A DNA stretch of 64,000 nt from assembly GCF_003324165.1 (NCBI RefSeq), contig NW_025407874.1, forward strand, positions 62,001 through 126,000, given 5' to 3'. Positions within the stretch are counted from its first letter, which is position 1; each line of letters begins with the position of its first letter. The translations under genes were made by a program, and so were the position numbers. The DNA comes from Naegleria lovaniensis. Taxonomy: Eukaryota; Heterolobosea; Eutetramitea; Acrasida; Naegleriidae. Under the pieces are notes generated by a model that saw only the letters and a list, made by a program, of their open reading frames with translations, was not told the origin of the DNA and did not search any database. Below are positions 44,772 through 55,071 of the stretch, one piece after another.

Positions 44772-46376
44772 ATGAAAACTGAGATTCAAGCCATCGTGTT
44801 GGCCGGAGGAGCCGGTGTTCGGCTCTATCCTCTCGTGGACCAACATGCACCAAAAGCTACTCTTCCTATTGCAAATAAACCCATGATTCATTATACACTC
44901 ACTTATTTGGAGAAGAATGGATTTAAAGAGGCAATTGTTGTTGTGTTGGCTAATCAGCAACGAGAAATGAATCAAGCTTTGAAAGAATATAGAGGCAAAA
45001 TTTCAATTCAACTCAAGATTGTTGATTCAAAAGAGGCCAACGAAAATATGGACTCTGCAGAAGCATTACGAGCAATTTATGATTTAATTTATACTGATTT
45101 TTTAGTCATCAGCTCCGACTTGATTACGGATGTACCTTTATTGAATGTTTTGGATATACACAGACAACAAAATTCTTCTCTCACTCTTCTCTTAAAGGAT
45201 GAATCAAATATTAGTTCGAGTGATTCCGATGAAATAGATTATTTTGCATTGACAAATTATGAGAGAGCCGCTGTTCAACAATTTGTTGATTCCGAACAAC
45301 CAATTTCTGCAATGCAAAGACGAAAAAAGTTGGCTCTCAAACCACCTCGTGTCATTATGGATCAAGTATTAGACTCTGAGGACAAATCACTCTCCGTTCC
45401 ACGTTCATTCATGAGAAGATGGCCCAATTTTACACTCACAAAAGGTCTCAAAGATTCACACTTGTATATTTGTTCCAAGTGGATTGCTGATTTGCTTTTA
45501 CAAAAACCAGAAATGGAATCTTTGAAACACGATGTGATTCCATTCCTTGTTGATTCACAAAATTTACCAAGCGACAAATTGGACGAGGTTCTCTCAAAGA
45601 TAGTGCCACCATTTTTACAGACGGAGGCTTACAAGATGAGTACAACAGACACATGTGCTGACGATTTGATTAGGGTCTTTGCATATGTTGTTCCTCCACA
45701 TGAGGACAAGGCAACCACGTCAACCTCTCCAAAGAGTTTGAAACCAGGATTATTTTGCAAGAGATGTAACACAATTTCCTCGCTCCTATATATTAACAGA
45801 GAGGTAAGTTTTTCATGAATTGGATTTTATGAAATTTTGGAAATTGGTATATTTCAACATTCCACAATGCAGATTGCAAGAAAGAACAATATTTCATTCT
45901 TTGAAGAGCTAGCTCAATATAAGAACACCCCAGCATCAGCTGCTGGAGACTCATATCTTTTGGGCCCTGACTGTGTAGTTGGAGAAGGCTTAATATTTAC
46001 CGGTATGAACAAGAAACTTCGACCAACCATCAAAAAGAGCAATGTTGGTAAGCAATGTAAGATTGGACAAGCTTCTAAAATTGAAAACTCGGTGGTAATG
46101 GACAATGTGACTATTGGAGACAAGTAAGTATTTATACGAATTCAACACCGTCACTTGACTGCTTTATTCATTTTTGTGTAAACACGTATGGAACGAATTG
46201 ATTTTATGTTTGTCAAACCCTATCACAGCTGTGTCATCTCCAACTCTGTTGTTGCTACTGGAGTCACCATTGAATCTGGAACCAAGATGATCAGTTGCCA
46301 AGTCGGGCCAAACTTTAAGGTTGAGGCGAACGAATATAAGGATGAGCAATTGACAGGAGGAGACATGGAACTCTAA
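44772..46376 (+). CDS. EIF2B3: Translation initiation factor eIF2B subunit gamma
   Basis: Three exons, 44772-45803, 45873-46123 and 46229-46376, 476 residues. Introns GTAAGT..TGCAG and GTAAGT..CACAG keep the frame (LLYINREIARKNNIS; TIGDNCVISNSVVATG). eIF2B gamma and epsilon form the catalytic part of the guanine nucleotide exchange factor for eIF2. Seen: an N-terminal nucleotidyltransferase-like domain with IVLAGGAGVRLYPLVDQ and KATLPIANKPMIHYTL, and C-terminal hexapeptide (left-handed beta-helix) repeats around GKQCKIGQASKIENSVVMDN and VATGVTIESGTKM. The terminus (NEYKDEQLTGGDMEL) agrees with the eIF2B gamma end. Complete and intact. Confidence 0.93.
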
Positions 46377-46510
46377 ATCAACAATTCATGCACACAATGA
46401 TTTCAAATAAATATTTTGATTTGTTCAGGTTTGTCACCTACTTTAAGAAAACACGCAAGCTTAAATAATTTGTGTTTTATTATTATTTTAATAGAGTGAA
46501 AAAAGATGAT

Positions 46511-46837
46511 TTAGAAGAGACCACCGAAAGCATCAGCATCATCCTCGGATTCGGATTCCTTCTTCTTTTCTTCCTCCTTAGCAGCAGCTGGAGTAGCAGT
46601 AGCAGCTGGAGCAGATCCGGCAGCAACACCACCACCAACAGTGGTCATTTTTGTGATGAGTGATTCAACCAAAGATGGAGTAGCATATTTAGCAAAGACT
46701 TCAGCAGAGGTCTTATCAACATTCACACCAGCAGCCTTGGTGAGAGCAAGAATGTTTGATGAGGTGATGTCCTTTTGAGCATCAACCAACAAGAGAGTTG
46801 CGTAAGTCAAAGCAGAAGCGACGTCTGAGGAAACCAT
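46511..46837 (-). CDS. RPLP1: Large-subunit ribosomal stalk protein P1
   Basis: Single exon, 108 residues, the normal size. P1 and P2 dimers form the lateral stalk that recruits GTPase factors. Seen: the helical dimerisation domain (DVASALTYATLLLVDAQKDI, KAAGVNVDKTSAEVFAKY), the Ala/Gly hinge (GGGVAAGSAPAATATPAAAK), and the acidic tail ending DDADAFGGLF in place of the usual DDDMGFGLFD. The pattern of the first helix favours P1 over P2. No intron. Confidence 0.93.
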   Translation of the reverse strand: MVSSDVASALTYATLLLVDAQKDITSSNILALTKAAGVNVDKTSAEVFAKYATPSLVESLITKMTTVGGGVAAGSAPAATATPAAAKEEEKKKESESEDDADAFGGLF

Positions 46838-47225
46838 TGTGTGGGATAGGGTTGTGGCGTATTTTTTTCAAAACAAAATTTTTTTTAAAATGGTCAACCT
46901 AGGTGGGCAGTTTACAATAAAAGGTTGTGGCATGGTTTTTAACGAACTTTTTTTATTTGAAATTGAATTTCAATCTGTGGAATGAACATCCGGTTGAGAA
47001 TGAACCGTATTAATGGGTTCGTTAAAGTTGTTTCCTTTACAGTTCCTGGTATGCCTTTTTGTTCATGACTTCACCGTTGGTAACGTAACAAAGCTCGACT
47101 TGTCGTCATCTTCAATGAAATTCTAAATTCCAGAATTCTATCAAGCGCTCGCATTATTATTATTATAATTTTTCGGATTCATGCAGTGAATGTATGTTCT
47201 CCAGCCAGTTGTTGATCCAAGAAAA
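46838..47225. other. Intergenic, divergent promoters
   Basis: 388 bp between the starts of P1 and GST. T/A runs close to the P1 start; AGCGCT at 47145-47150 and ATTATTATTATTATAAT near 47153-47169. Nothing else identified. Confidence 0.5.
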
Positions 47226-48112
47226 ATGTCTCAACACAACAACAAGCCTGTTCTCACTTACTTTAGCTCGAGAGGTAAATCAGAAATTATTCGGTTGCTT
47301 TTAGCAGAAGCAGGTATGTGACCCTATCAAAGCACCCGATTCTCTAATTGATCGGAAAATGGGGTTGGCTTACGTGGATGTTTTGGTTATTATTCAATCC
47401 CGATGATCTTTTGTTATGATTATAATATTAAATATATTCATTTACATGGACCTCTTGTTGAAATATTTACAGGAGTGGATTATGAAGAAGTTAATGTTGG
47501 TGTTTGGCATCCAACTGATAAATCTGAGCAATTCCAACAACTCGTTCAAAACGGTAGCTTAGCCTTTGATGCTCTTCCAAGTTACAAGGATGATCAAATC
47601 TTCCTTGTTCAATCTGGTGCGATTGTTCGATATGTTGCAAAACGATATGGTTGAGTGGAAGTAATCTCGTTGAGGAGAGTCTTGTTGATCAATTCTATGA
47701 GGGAGTGTTGGACATTACCACTCAACTTCGTTCTGCTTTCAATGTCATGTATCCAGTCACGAAAGAAGTATCCAATTCCAGCATTGAGGAAACCATGGAC
47801 AAGATTGCACGAGAGAAATTACCCAAATTTATTTCATACTTTGAAAGAGCACTCAAGGGAAAGACTTTCCTCGTGGGCGAGAAGATTTCCTATGCCGATA
47901 TTGGATTGTTTTATGTGATTGATAATTTATTGGAATTGAATGCAGAATATACCAACAAGTTCATTTTGGAGAAGAATGAAAATTTAAAAGCATTCCATGG
48001 TCGAATTAAGAGCAGAGAGGGCATTCACAAACATGTGACAAATCCTAATCGATTTCCTAAACAAAATTTACCAGGTTATGAAACAGTTCTTTCGAAAATT
48101 GTTCAACAATAG
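47226..48112 (+). CDS. Glutathione S-transferase (sigma/alpha-like)
   Basis: Two exons, 47226-47313 and 47473-48112, about 242 residues. The 159-bp intron (GTATGT..TTTACAG) joins LLLAEAG to VDYEEVNV. GST conjugates glutathione to electrophiles. Seen: the N-terminal thioredoxin-like domain with LTYFSSRGKSEIIRLLLAEA (Tyr as the usual catalytic residue), LPSYKDDQIFLVQSGAIVRY with the Gln-Ser glutathione contact, and the helical C domain (ALKGKTFLVGEKISYADIGL). The frame changes at 47649-47653, a GGTT with one T short, between AKRYG and LSGSNLVEES. Both domains are otherwise intact. Confidence 0.9.
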
Positions 48113-48213
48113 AGAGTAATTGCGTCAGGCAGGGACGGACCATTTCATGTGTGTGAAAGCTCTTTAAATTAATTCGGATTGGTATTCTTTCAATATTTTC
48201 ACACCAAATAAAA

Positions 48214-48672
48214 ATGTCCTCAAAACTCACTTCACTTTCTGCTTATCGGTCGTTGCTGAGAGCCAGTCGTCTGGTATTCAATGGCGACACCCGAACACTC
48301 AATCTTTCTCTCCGACAAATACGTACTGAATTTGAAAAGAATAGATTTGAAAAGGATGAAAAGAAGATACAAAAACTCATTTCCGATGCTCAGGAAGCCT
48401 CCTCATTTTTAATTTCCTCCGTTCTCCAGGGAGTGAAAGAACAAGATGGCTTCAAAATTCGACTCAATAAGAAACAAGTAGAGGCTAATTTGGATGCTAA
48501 CGTAACAATTAAAGGAATTGATGATCAATATTTGGAGAATTTAGAAAGAAGAGCCGGAAGGAAAAAGAATAGAGGAGAAAATAGTGCTGATGAGACGGCT
48601 GTTGAGCAACAACAACAACCTTCAACGGAATCTAGTTGTTGCAAATCATCCTCTCAACCTGCAAGTAATTAA
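48214..48672 (+). CDS. LYRM7: LYR-motif protein, complex III assembly factor (LYRM7/MZM1-like)
   Basis: Single exon, 152 residues. Seen: an LYR-type start AYRSLLRASRLVFNGD, then RQIRTEFEKNRFEKDEKKIQ, SSFLISSVLQGVKEQDGFKI and a charged Ser/Gln-rich tail. The F-x-x-N/K and VxQG spacing matches LYRM7/Mzm1, which chaperones the Rieske Fe-S protein before its insertion into respiratory complex III in the mitochondrial matrix. The tail with QQQQ and CCK is lineage-specific. Start preceded by AATAAAA. Confidence 0.85.
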   Translation: MSSKLTSLSAYRSLLRASRLVFNGDTRTLNLSLRQIRTEFEKNRFEKDEKKIQKLISDAQEASSFLISSVLQGVKEQDGFKIRLNKKQVEANLDANVTIKGIDDQYLENLERRAGRKKNRGENSADETAVEQQQQPSTESSCCKSSSQPASN

Positions 48673-48948
48673 GTAGCTTGCTTCAACGAACCAATTTTGA
48701 AACTGTTGAACAAACTTATTCGGATCCAACACGAACCAAAGCAAGGATATTAATGTTGTCATTGAAAGTTAAGGGAAATCTCTATTCAAACATCAATATC
48801 ATCACTGACAACTCGTATATGGAATTAAATCATGATTTCCATCAATTCAATCAACATGATGGTATTAATTGTTTCCAGTTCATCCATTTTGATTTAAAGA
48901 TAAAAAAAATTATTCAAATAATAACGAGCAACTTGTTGAGTCTTGAAA

Positions 48949-49872
48949 ATGATAAGAAGAGCTACCACAACCACTTGCCGAGGATTGATAACAACATTAA
49001 CCTCTAAAAGATCCATAAATTCGGGTTCATCATTGGCCTCTTTTGTAAAAGCAATGTCATCGTCTAGAATGATTCATACGACTAGCAATTATAACTCTTT
49101 CATGAAAAAGAGTCATCATTCCATGAACAACAATCATCATCATCACTACAATAACATAATACAATCTTCATCGTTCCATATGAATTTAAAAACTTTGAAC
49201 TCATCAAGTAACAAGAAACAAGATCCAGACCTCTCCGAACTCAGATACATTACAGTGAAAACTCCCGATGATGTGGTCAAAAACGCAAACGTGATTATTG
49301 AATGGTTGAAAAAAGAAGGAGATTCAGTAGAAGATAATGAACTCGTTTGTAGAATTGATAGGCAACCAATGGTGGGCGATGAGATTAGAGAAATCCATGC
49401 CGAGTACAAGGGAAAAATTCATAAAATACCATTTCAACCAGCGCCTACTCAAGAACAAATTGGAGAAAAACTGAAAGCTGTCATGTCACCAAATCAAGAT
49501 TTATTTATTTTAGAAACAACAGAGGGAGAAATTAGGTCTCAAGAAGGAGTTATTGCCAAGATTAAGAGATTTGTGAAGAAGTATGGTATTTTGGGAGTTG
49601 TTATTTATTTTGGAATTTATTTTTTGACTTTGGGAACTTTGTTTTTACTATTGCAAGAGGGATTTTTAGCAACCAAGGATGTATTGGCTTGGTTACATAA
49701 CAGTGGATTTGACAAATACATTGACATGAATGACTTGAAAAAGTCAGAAAGAAATGCCAACTTTGTGGTTGCTTGGGTATTGACCAAGTTCACAGAACCT
49801 GTCAGAATGGCTGTCACTCTAGCCATTACTCCTTATATTTACAAGATTTTGAGAAGATTTATGAGAAAGTAA
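48949..49872 (+). CDS. DUF1279 (FAM210-like) mitochondrial protein with a lipoyl-like domain
   Basis: Single exon, 307 residues from the ATG at 48949. Seen: a basic, Ser/Thr-rich mitochondrial leader with a His/Asn run, then a lipoyl-like domain (about 100-195), and a C-terminal DUF1279 domain (about 205-300) with KRFVKKYGILGVVIYFGIYF and LTLGTLFLLLQEG, typical of FAM210 proteins of the inner membrane. The lipoyl-like part contains ITVKTPDDVVKNANVIIEWL, KKEGDSVEDNELVCRID and GKIHKI, much like the E2 of 2-oxoglutarate dehydrogenase. The modified Lys of the DK(A/T) turn is replaced by RQP, so lipoylation is unlikely. The combination is unusual to me. Role unknown; FAM210 proteins affect mitochondrial translation and membrane organisation. 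Confidence 0.8.
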   Translation: MIRRATTTTCRGLITTLTSKRSINSGSSLASFVKAMSSSRMIHTTSNYNSFMKKSHHSMNNNHHHHYNNIIQSSSFHMNLKTLNSSSNKKQDPDLSELRYITVKTPDDVVKNANVIIEWLKKEGDSVEDNELVCRIDRQPMVGDEIREIHAEYKGKIHKIPFQPAPTQEQIGEKLKAVMSPNQDLFILETTEGEIRSQEGVIAKIKRFVKKYGILGVVIYFGIYFLTLGTLFLLLQEGFLATKDVLAWLHNSGFDKYIDMNDLKKSERNANFVVAWVLTKFTEPVRMAVTLAITPYIYKILRRFMRK

Positions 49873-50011
49873 AGCAGGTGTTTTTAAGTGTCAACATTTT
49901 ATCTGTATGGAGAGAAAAAAGATTGGCATGAGGCGCAACTTGTGTTTTGAAGTCTTACTACTTTTGATTGTTGAGGTTAAAAATTCTTTTGGGCTTGCTT
50001 TTAATACTAGC

Positions 50012-50623
50012 TTACTTGTCAAGATCAGAAAGATCAGGTTTTTCCTCTGGTTCCTCTTCTCCTTCCTCGCCTGGTTCGTTTTCTGGGAAAGAAGTTTCTT
50101 GTTGTGGGAGATAGAAATCTTCCATATTCATTGGCTCATTCACATCACCTCCGGATGCATGCCAATCGTATTGATCCTCTTCATCATCCTCTTCATCAAT
50201 CCATTTTGTCCAGTCAACTGAAATTTGTCTATTCTTTTGATTGGACTTGGTTAATCTTGGCCAAAATTCTCCTTGGTCCTTTCTCTCAATATTCAAATCA
50301 ATGGTTCTTCCGGATACTTTCCACTTTGAATTTTCAGTAGAAATTTCAGCAAACAATTCCAAATCTAATTCATAATGATCTCCATGGGAATTGGCTGAAA
50401 CCTTCAAACGACCCTCGTCTTGCAATGCTACTTTTACATCGGTTGCATCCGGAACTTCCACAGTCACATAAATACGATCGGATCTTGGTGCCCACAAGAC
50501 ATGTGGTCTGTTTAAATGTTCCCAGAAGAATATTCATTGTTTGATTATTTGGTCGTGTGATGATGATAAATAGACATGATATGATACATACGTATGAGAA
50601 GAGGAGGTTGCTGCTTCAGACAT
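50012..50623 (-). CDS. PTGES3: p23 / Sba1 Hsp90 co-chaperone
   Basis: Two exons, 50623-50592 and 50507-50012, 175 residues. The 84-bp intron (GTATGT..AACAG) joins SEAATSSSHT to PHVLWAPRSDRIYVTVEV. p23 binds ATP-bound Hsp90 and stabilises the client complex. Seen: a CS-domain beta-sandwich starting VLWAPRSDRIYVTVEVPD, with GDHYELDLELFAEI, IDLNIERKDQGEFWPRLTK and VDWTKWIDEEDDE, followed by an acidic, disordered tail. WPRL and VDW.KW are family hallmarks. The tail ends in repeated Glu-Pro units. Length fits the family. Confidence 0.92.
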
Positions 50624-50834
50624 TTTTTTTGTGAATTTCGGAATTCCCTATCGGGTACGTTATTCCGAGAGTATTTGGATCAGATTGCAATTCAACAATT
50701 GAATCAAATTTAATATTGTTGTTTATATGAACACCTTTCATAGGATGACAGTTCTATGTACAGATATCGAATTCGTGTGTGGTCTGAAAAATTTTGTGTT
50801 GAGTTTGCAATATACCATTCAACTACAATTTCGC

Positions 50835-52922
50835 TTAGAAGAATCTCAAAATAAAAGCAATTAATGCAATTAAAATAATTCCAGCATACATGAAATTGAC
50901 AGCTTTGGTTCGACCAATATGAGGCATCTCAGGTAAATTACTACTGATCATATCTTGTAAACTCGTGGTTGTTGAGGCAATACTTGATCTTCTGCTTTGA
51001 CAAACAAGTGCCTCGGTTTTCATGTGGAATGTTGTACCTCTCTTTGGAACAAGAGCATTAAGGTTCAATTCACAACAAATTTCTCGAGCCATTTTACGAA
51101 GAGAGGTTGGTTCCCCGTGAACGACAAAGACCATTTTTGGCTTTGGTTTCTTTGCAGCCTCAATCCACTTGATAACATCTTCCGTATCACCGTGAGCAGA
51201 TAATCCACTCACTTGCATAATTTGGCATTTGACATTGACTGTTTTTCCGTGTAATTTGATGTTTTTCACTCCATTAAGCAAATCTCTTCCTCTGGTACCT
51301 TCAGCTTGGAAACCACTAATTAGCACAACATTCTTTTCATGGGGAGCCAAGTCTTCAAAATGGAACAAGCAACGACCACCAGTCATCATACCACTGCTAC
51401 TAATGATGATGCATTTAGAGTAGCCATCCTTAATCTTTTGATGCAATTCTTTCGACTCTTTCGAGCTGTTGTGACAAATGACATCTTTGAGTAATTCGTG
51501 AGCATCTTTTTGATGCTCCTCCAATAAATGTTGCTGATAAAAATCTAAGGCTTCAACCGACATGGGGCTGTTCATGTGCACTGGTAGTGTTGGTATTTCC
51601 TTATCTCTCATCATTTTAAGGAGGTAATAGGCAATAGTTTGAGAACGACCAATAGCGAATGCAGGAATAAGAATGATACCATCGTTGTCGACAATATGTT
51701 GCACGGCTTGTTTCAACACTGGTTTGACTTTGGTTTCAATCACATAATTGATATCTTCTGCTGCTTTTCCAGTTGCAAAATCGACGTGAGACTTTCCTCC
51801 ATATGTGGCTTCGCAAACGACATAATCTGCTCCTAATGGAAGATGTGGATGTTGTTGCATTGGTGACAGAGTTTTAAACGTTCCCAAGTCTCCAGAAAAT
51901 ATGACCTTTTCTTGTGTGGGGAAAGTAATTTCAACGAAAGAGGATCCCAATAAATGTCCTGCATTGAAAAACTTGAATGAGAATTTGTCTTCTTCTAACT
52001 TGCTTTTTACCACTACTCGTTCTCCGTATTTAACCTTTCTAACCAATTTGAGGACGCCCATCACTTCATCTTCAGTGTACAATGGAAGAGCTACTGCATG
52101 CTTGGTTGTTTCTTTGCGATTTGCATAATGTGCATCTTCTTCTTGAAGACGAGCCGAGTCAAGTAAAATCAATTCTGTCAAATTATAGGTTTGTTCAGTC
52201 ATGTAAATTGGACCATTAAATCCAAGAGCATACATTCTGTGAATGCAAACAGTAAAAAATTTGAAAAAACGAGTTGGAGTCATCTCTGATTTTTTACATT
52301 TCAATACTTACCTTGGAAGATAACCTGTGTGATCCAAATGAGAGTGAGTAATGATAATGGCATCACACATGGTCTCTACTGGTCTAGACGATGAAATAAC
52401 TTTCCAGTTTCTCTCTCTGAAGGTTCAAAGGAATCAAAATGAAAATACAGTCGGAATAGGTAAATTACAATTTCGTTCAATTTCATGATCATCATATTCA
52501 TTAGATAAAACAGTAACATACCTGAGCTCTTTCAATCCTTGATACATTCCGCAATCAATCAAAACGTTCAAACTTCCATACGTAACCATATGCTTGGAAC
52601 CAGTTACTGTTCCCGAAGCACCAAAAAAGCTCAACTCTGAATGATTAGCAAATACCTCAGGTTTAGGAATTTTGGCAAGTTCTTTTTGAGCTTGCTTTAC
52701 TTCATCCTTATGCAGTATTCTGATATCGGCCCGAGTCAATTTTGTCTTATCAATGGGCATTCCCTCGACAAAATGAGCTCCTTCTCCTTCATCTTCATAT
52801 TGAGAGGAAACAAGTTTTTTGTCTGAACCACCTCCTCCGAGAGATGATGAGGCTCCATTGGTGGTTGTCGTGTTATTGGTAGTGTTGGTATTCTCTGTAA
52901 AATCTTTCTTGGATGCTGGCAT
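50835..52922 (-). CDS. Tail-anchored beta-CASP metallo-beta-lactamase protein (bacterial-type RNase-like)
   Basis: Three exons, 52922-52522, 52416-52312 and 52236-50835, 635 residues. Introns GTATGT..TTCAG and GTAAGT..CACAG keep the frame (LKELRERNWKVIS; GYLPRMYALGFNG). Seen: a low-complexity N terminus, the MBL fold with FFGASGTVTGSKH, the zinc motif ITHSHLDHTGYLPR (HxHxDH), AGHLLGSSFVEI, FSGDLG, then the beta-CASP domain with GIILIPAFAIGRSQTIAYYL, SSSGMMTGGRCLFHF, SGFQAEGTRGRDLL and VSGLSAHGDTEDVI. All metal ligands appear present. This layout is that of the CPSF73/Int11 superfamily, closest in style to the short bacterial RNA-specificity MBL proteins. The extreme C terminus (NFMYAGIILIALIAFILRFF) is one membrane helix, suggesting a tail anchor. 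Confidence 0.88.
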
Positions 52923-53216
52923 TTTTTTTCTGTTTTTAATTTCTACTTTTAAAGACCTTAAAAAGGAATCTTTAAACACTGAGGAGATAATTGGTTTTTA
53001 ACACAAAAATGATCATTTTCAAAATCTCCAAGAAAGACGGAAATGATTCACCCGTATATTCTAATTGTGAAAAAGAGAAGAATCATTTTGCACGGTCGTT
53101 TGCTAATCAAAATGAAGCTCCAAACAAGTTTCATGACAGTTCATCAGTCTGACGAGAGGGGCTGAAGAGCGAACTGTGTAGATAGTGTTGACATCTCGCT
53201 TTTAAAAAAATCAAAG

Positions 53217-54929
53217 ATGATCAAATCCTCGCTGCGTATTGCTGCCATAGGTTTCGGAACAGCCGCTCCAGCCTTTGCATTGTTCGCTGCCAAAAGTAAG
53301 TGATATCTTTTGAGTGTTGTGCGAATTTGAAAATCTTGATCTTGTAGTGGGTCATCAAGTGGACATTTATGAAAAATTTCCAGAAGCAAGACCTATTGGA
53401 AGTGGAATTTTGCTTCAACCTACAGGTAGGCATTAAATCATGCATGAAATTCAAAATGTTCTGACAAGTGGCATTTGACAGGAATGAAAGTGTTAGATTC
53501 GCTCGGACTTTTGGACACAGCTCTTTACTATGGACAAAAAATTGATAGACTCTATGGCTACACCGATCGTTCTCTTCTCATGCCATGGAAATTCACCAAT
53601 GATCAATTTCAACACAAAGTTCTCGATTTACAATACAAACATTTGGGAGAGCACTTTTTCGGATTGGGAATTCACAGAGGAACACTTTTTCAGATTTTGC
53701 ATCATGCAGTTTCGAAACAGACACCTCAAATTTCTCTCAAGTGTGGATTCAATATTTCGAGAGTGGAAGAACGTGAAGTATTTGACTCGAATGGAAGGAA
53801 GAGAGGTGTGAAAAGTAGATTGTTTTTTCACACGAATAATGATAATAATAATGGAAATTCCAAAAACAAAGGACCAATGAATCAAGGATCTGAGCATAAA
53901 GAGGAGCAAGAAATCGATACAGAATATGATCTCGTTGTAATTGCTTCTGGAACACACTCTCGATTAGGAAATTTCGAAAAAAGAAAAGCAAAATTGTACG
54001 AATTTGGAGTTTGTGGGTGAATGCTGTAGATACATGCAATTTCAAAGAGAATCAAACACTCTTCAGAAATATAGAAATGCCAAATACATGTCAGGAATCT
54101 TACCAATTGGAAAATTATTGAACCATTCCCAACATTTGAACCCTGCTGCTCCATTATGCAATGATTTGAACCCTTCATCGAATACATGCAACAACAGCAT
54201 TGGCATGGATCACCATCCACATGCTCATGGAGATTCCCTAGTGAGTATTTTTTGGAGTTTGACTCGAAACGATTATCTCAAATTTAAAGAAATGAGTTCC
54301 CAAGGCGAGGATTTTCATGAATTTAAACAATCCTTAATCAATTTTTGGCCTCAACTCTCCACATTTATTTCTCAAATTCAATGTAAAGAGGAGTTTACCT
54401 ACGCCACCTATAACGATGTACAGATGCATCCTAGGGATTGGCTCTCTGAGAAGGGAGGGTCATTATGATTGGAGATTATTGTCATGGAACTTCACCTCAA
54501 TTAGGACAAGGAGCAGGTAAGTGTGGATGTTCAACCGATACCATTCATTCCTGACATGAATATTTATATAATAACAACCATATGTTTTTTGATTTTTGGA
54601 ATTGAAAACTTTCAGGACTTGCCCTTATTGATGCCTATATCCTCAACGAATGTATTCAAGCTTACCATATGGAACACAAATTTCAATCTCTTCAAGAAGC
54701 GCTTCATGCCTACACTCAACAACGAGCAAGTCATGTCATTGGTTATCGATTGGCCTCTCGAATTCTCACTCCATTCTTTCAAAGTAATTTTCATACAGTG
54801 TCCTACTTGAGAGATTTGGTGATGGGTCCAATGTGTTCGATTCCACCTGCACGATGGTTCATGTTGAGAACATTGGCAGGAATTCAAAGTGGATGGTTTG
54901 ATACATTTGATACAAGTCCTACTTTTTAA
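53217..54929 (+). CDS. FAD-dependent monooxygenase (PHBH-fold), frame broken
   Basis: Four exons, 53217-53295, 53348-53425, 53482-54516 and 54616-54929, about 502 residues. Seen: the dinucleotide fold IAAIGFGTAAPAFALFAAK, MGHQVDIYEKFPEARPIGSG, LLQPTGMKVLDSLGL, GIHRGTLFQIL (the conserved Arg of the GxHR motif), DLVVIASGTHSRL (DG-type motif with Ser) and GDYCHGTSPQLGQGAGLA for the FAD ribityl and pyrophosphate. These are the marks of aromatic/UbiH-like hydroxylases. The first motif reads GFGTAAP rather than GxGxxG. Exon 3 changes frame three times, near 54013-54017, 54061-54063 and 54451-54460. Each lacks one base of a short homopolymer, and the length then fits. Substrate unknown. Confidence 0.75.
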
Positions 54930-55071
54930 GATTTTCAAGAATGACTCAGTAAGCGTTCTGAGAAACGAATTTGATTGGTGCACAGGTTGTTTGTGGTTTA
55001 GAGGTTTAGAAATTAAAACAAGACTCGTATTAGTAAAAAGTTGAGGAAGGTTCAAAACTGGGTGCGAAAAA

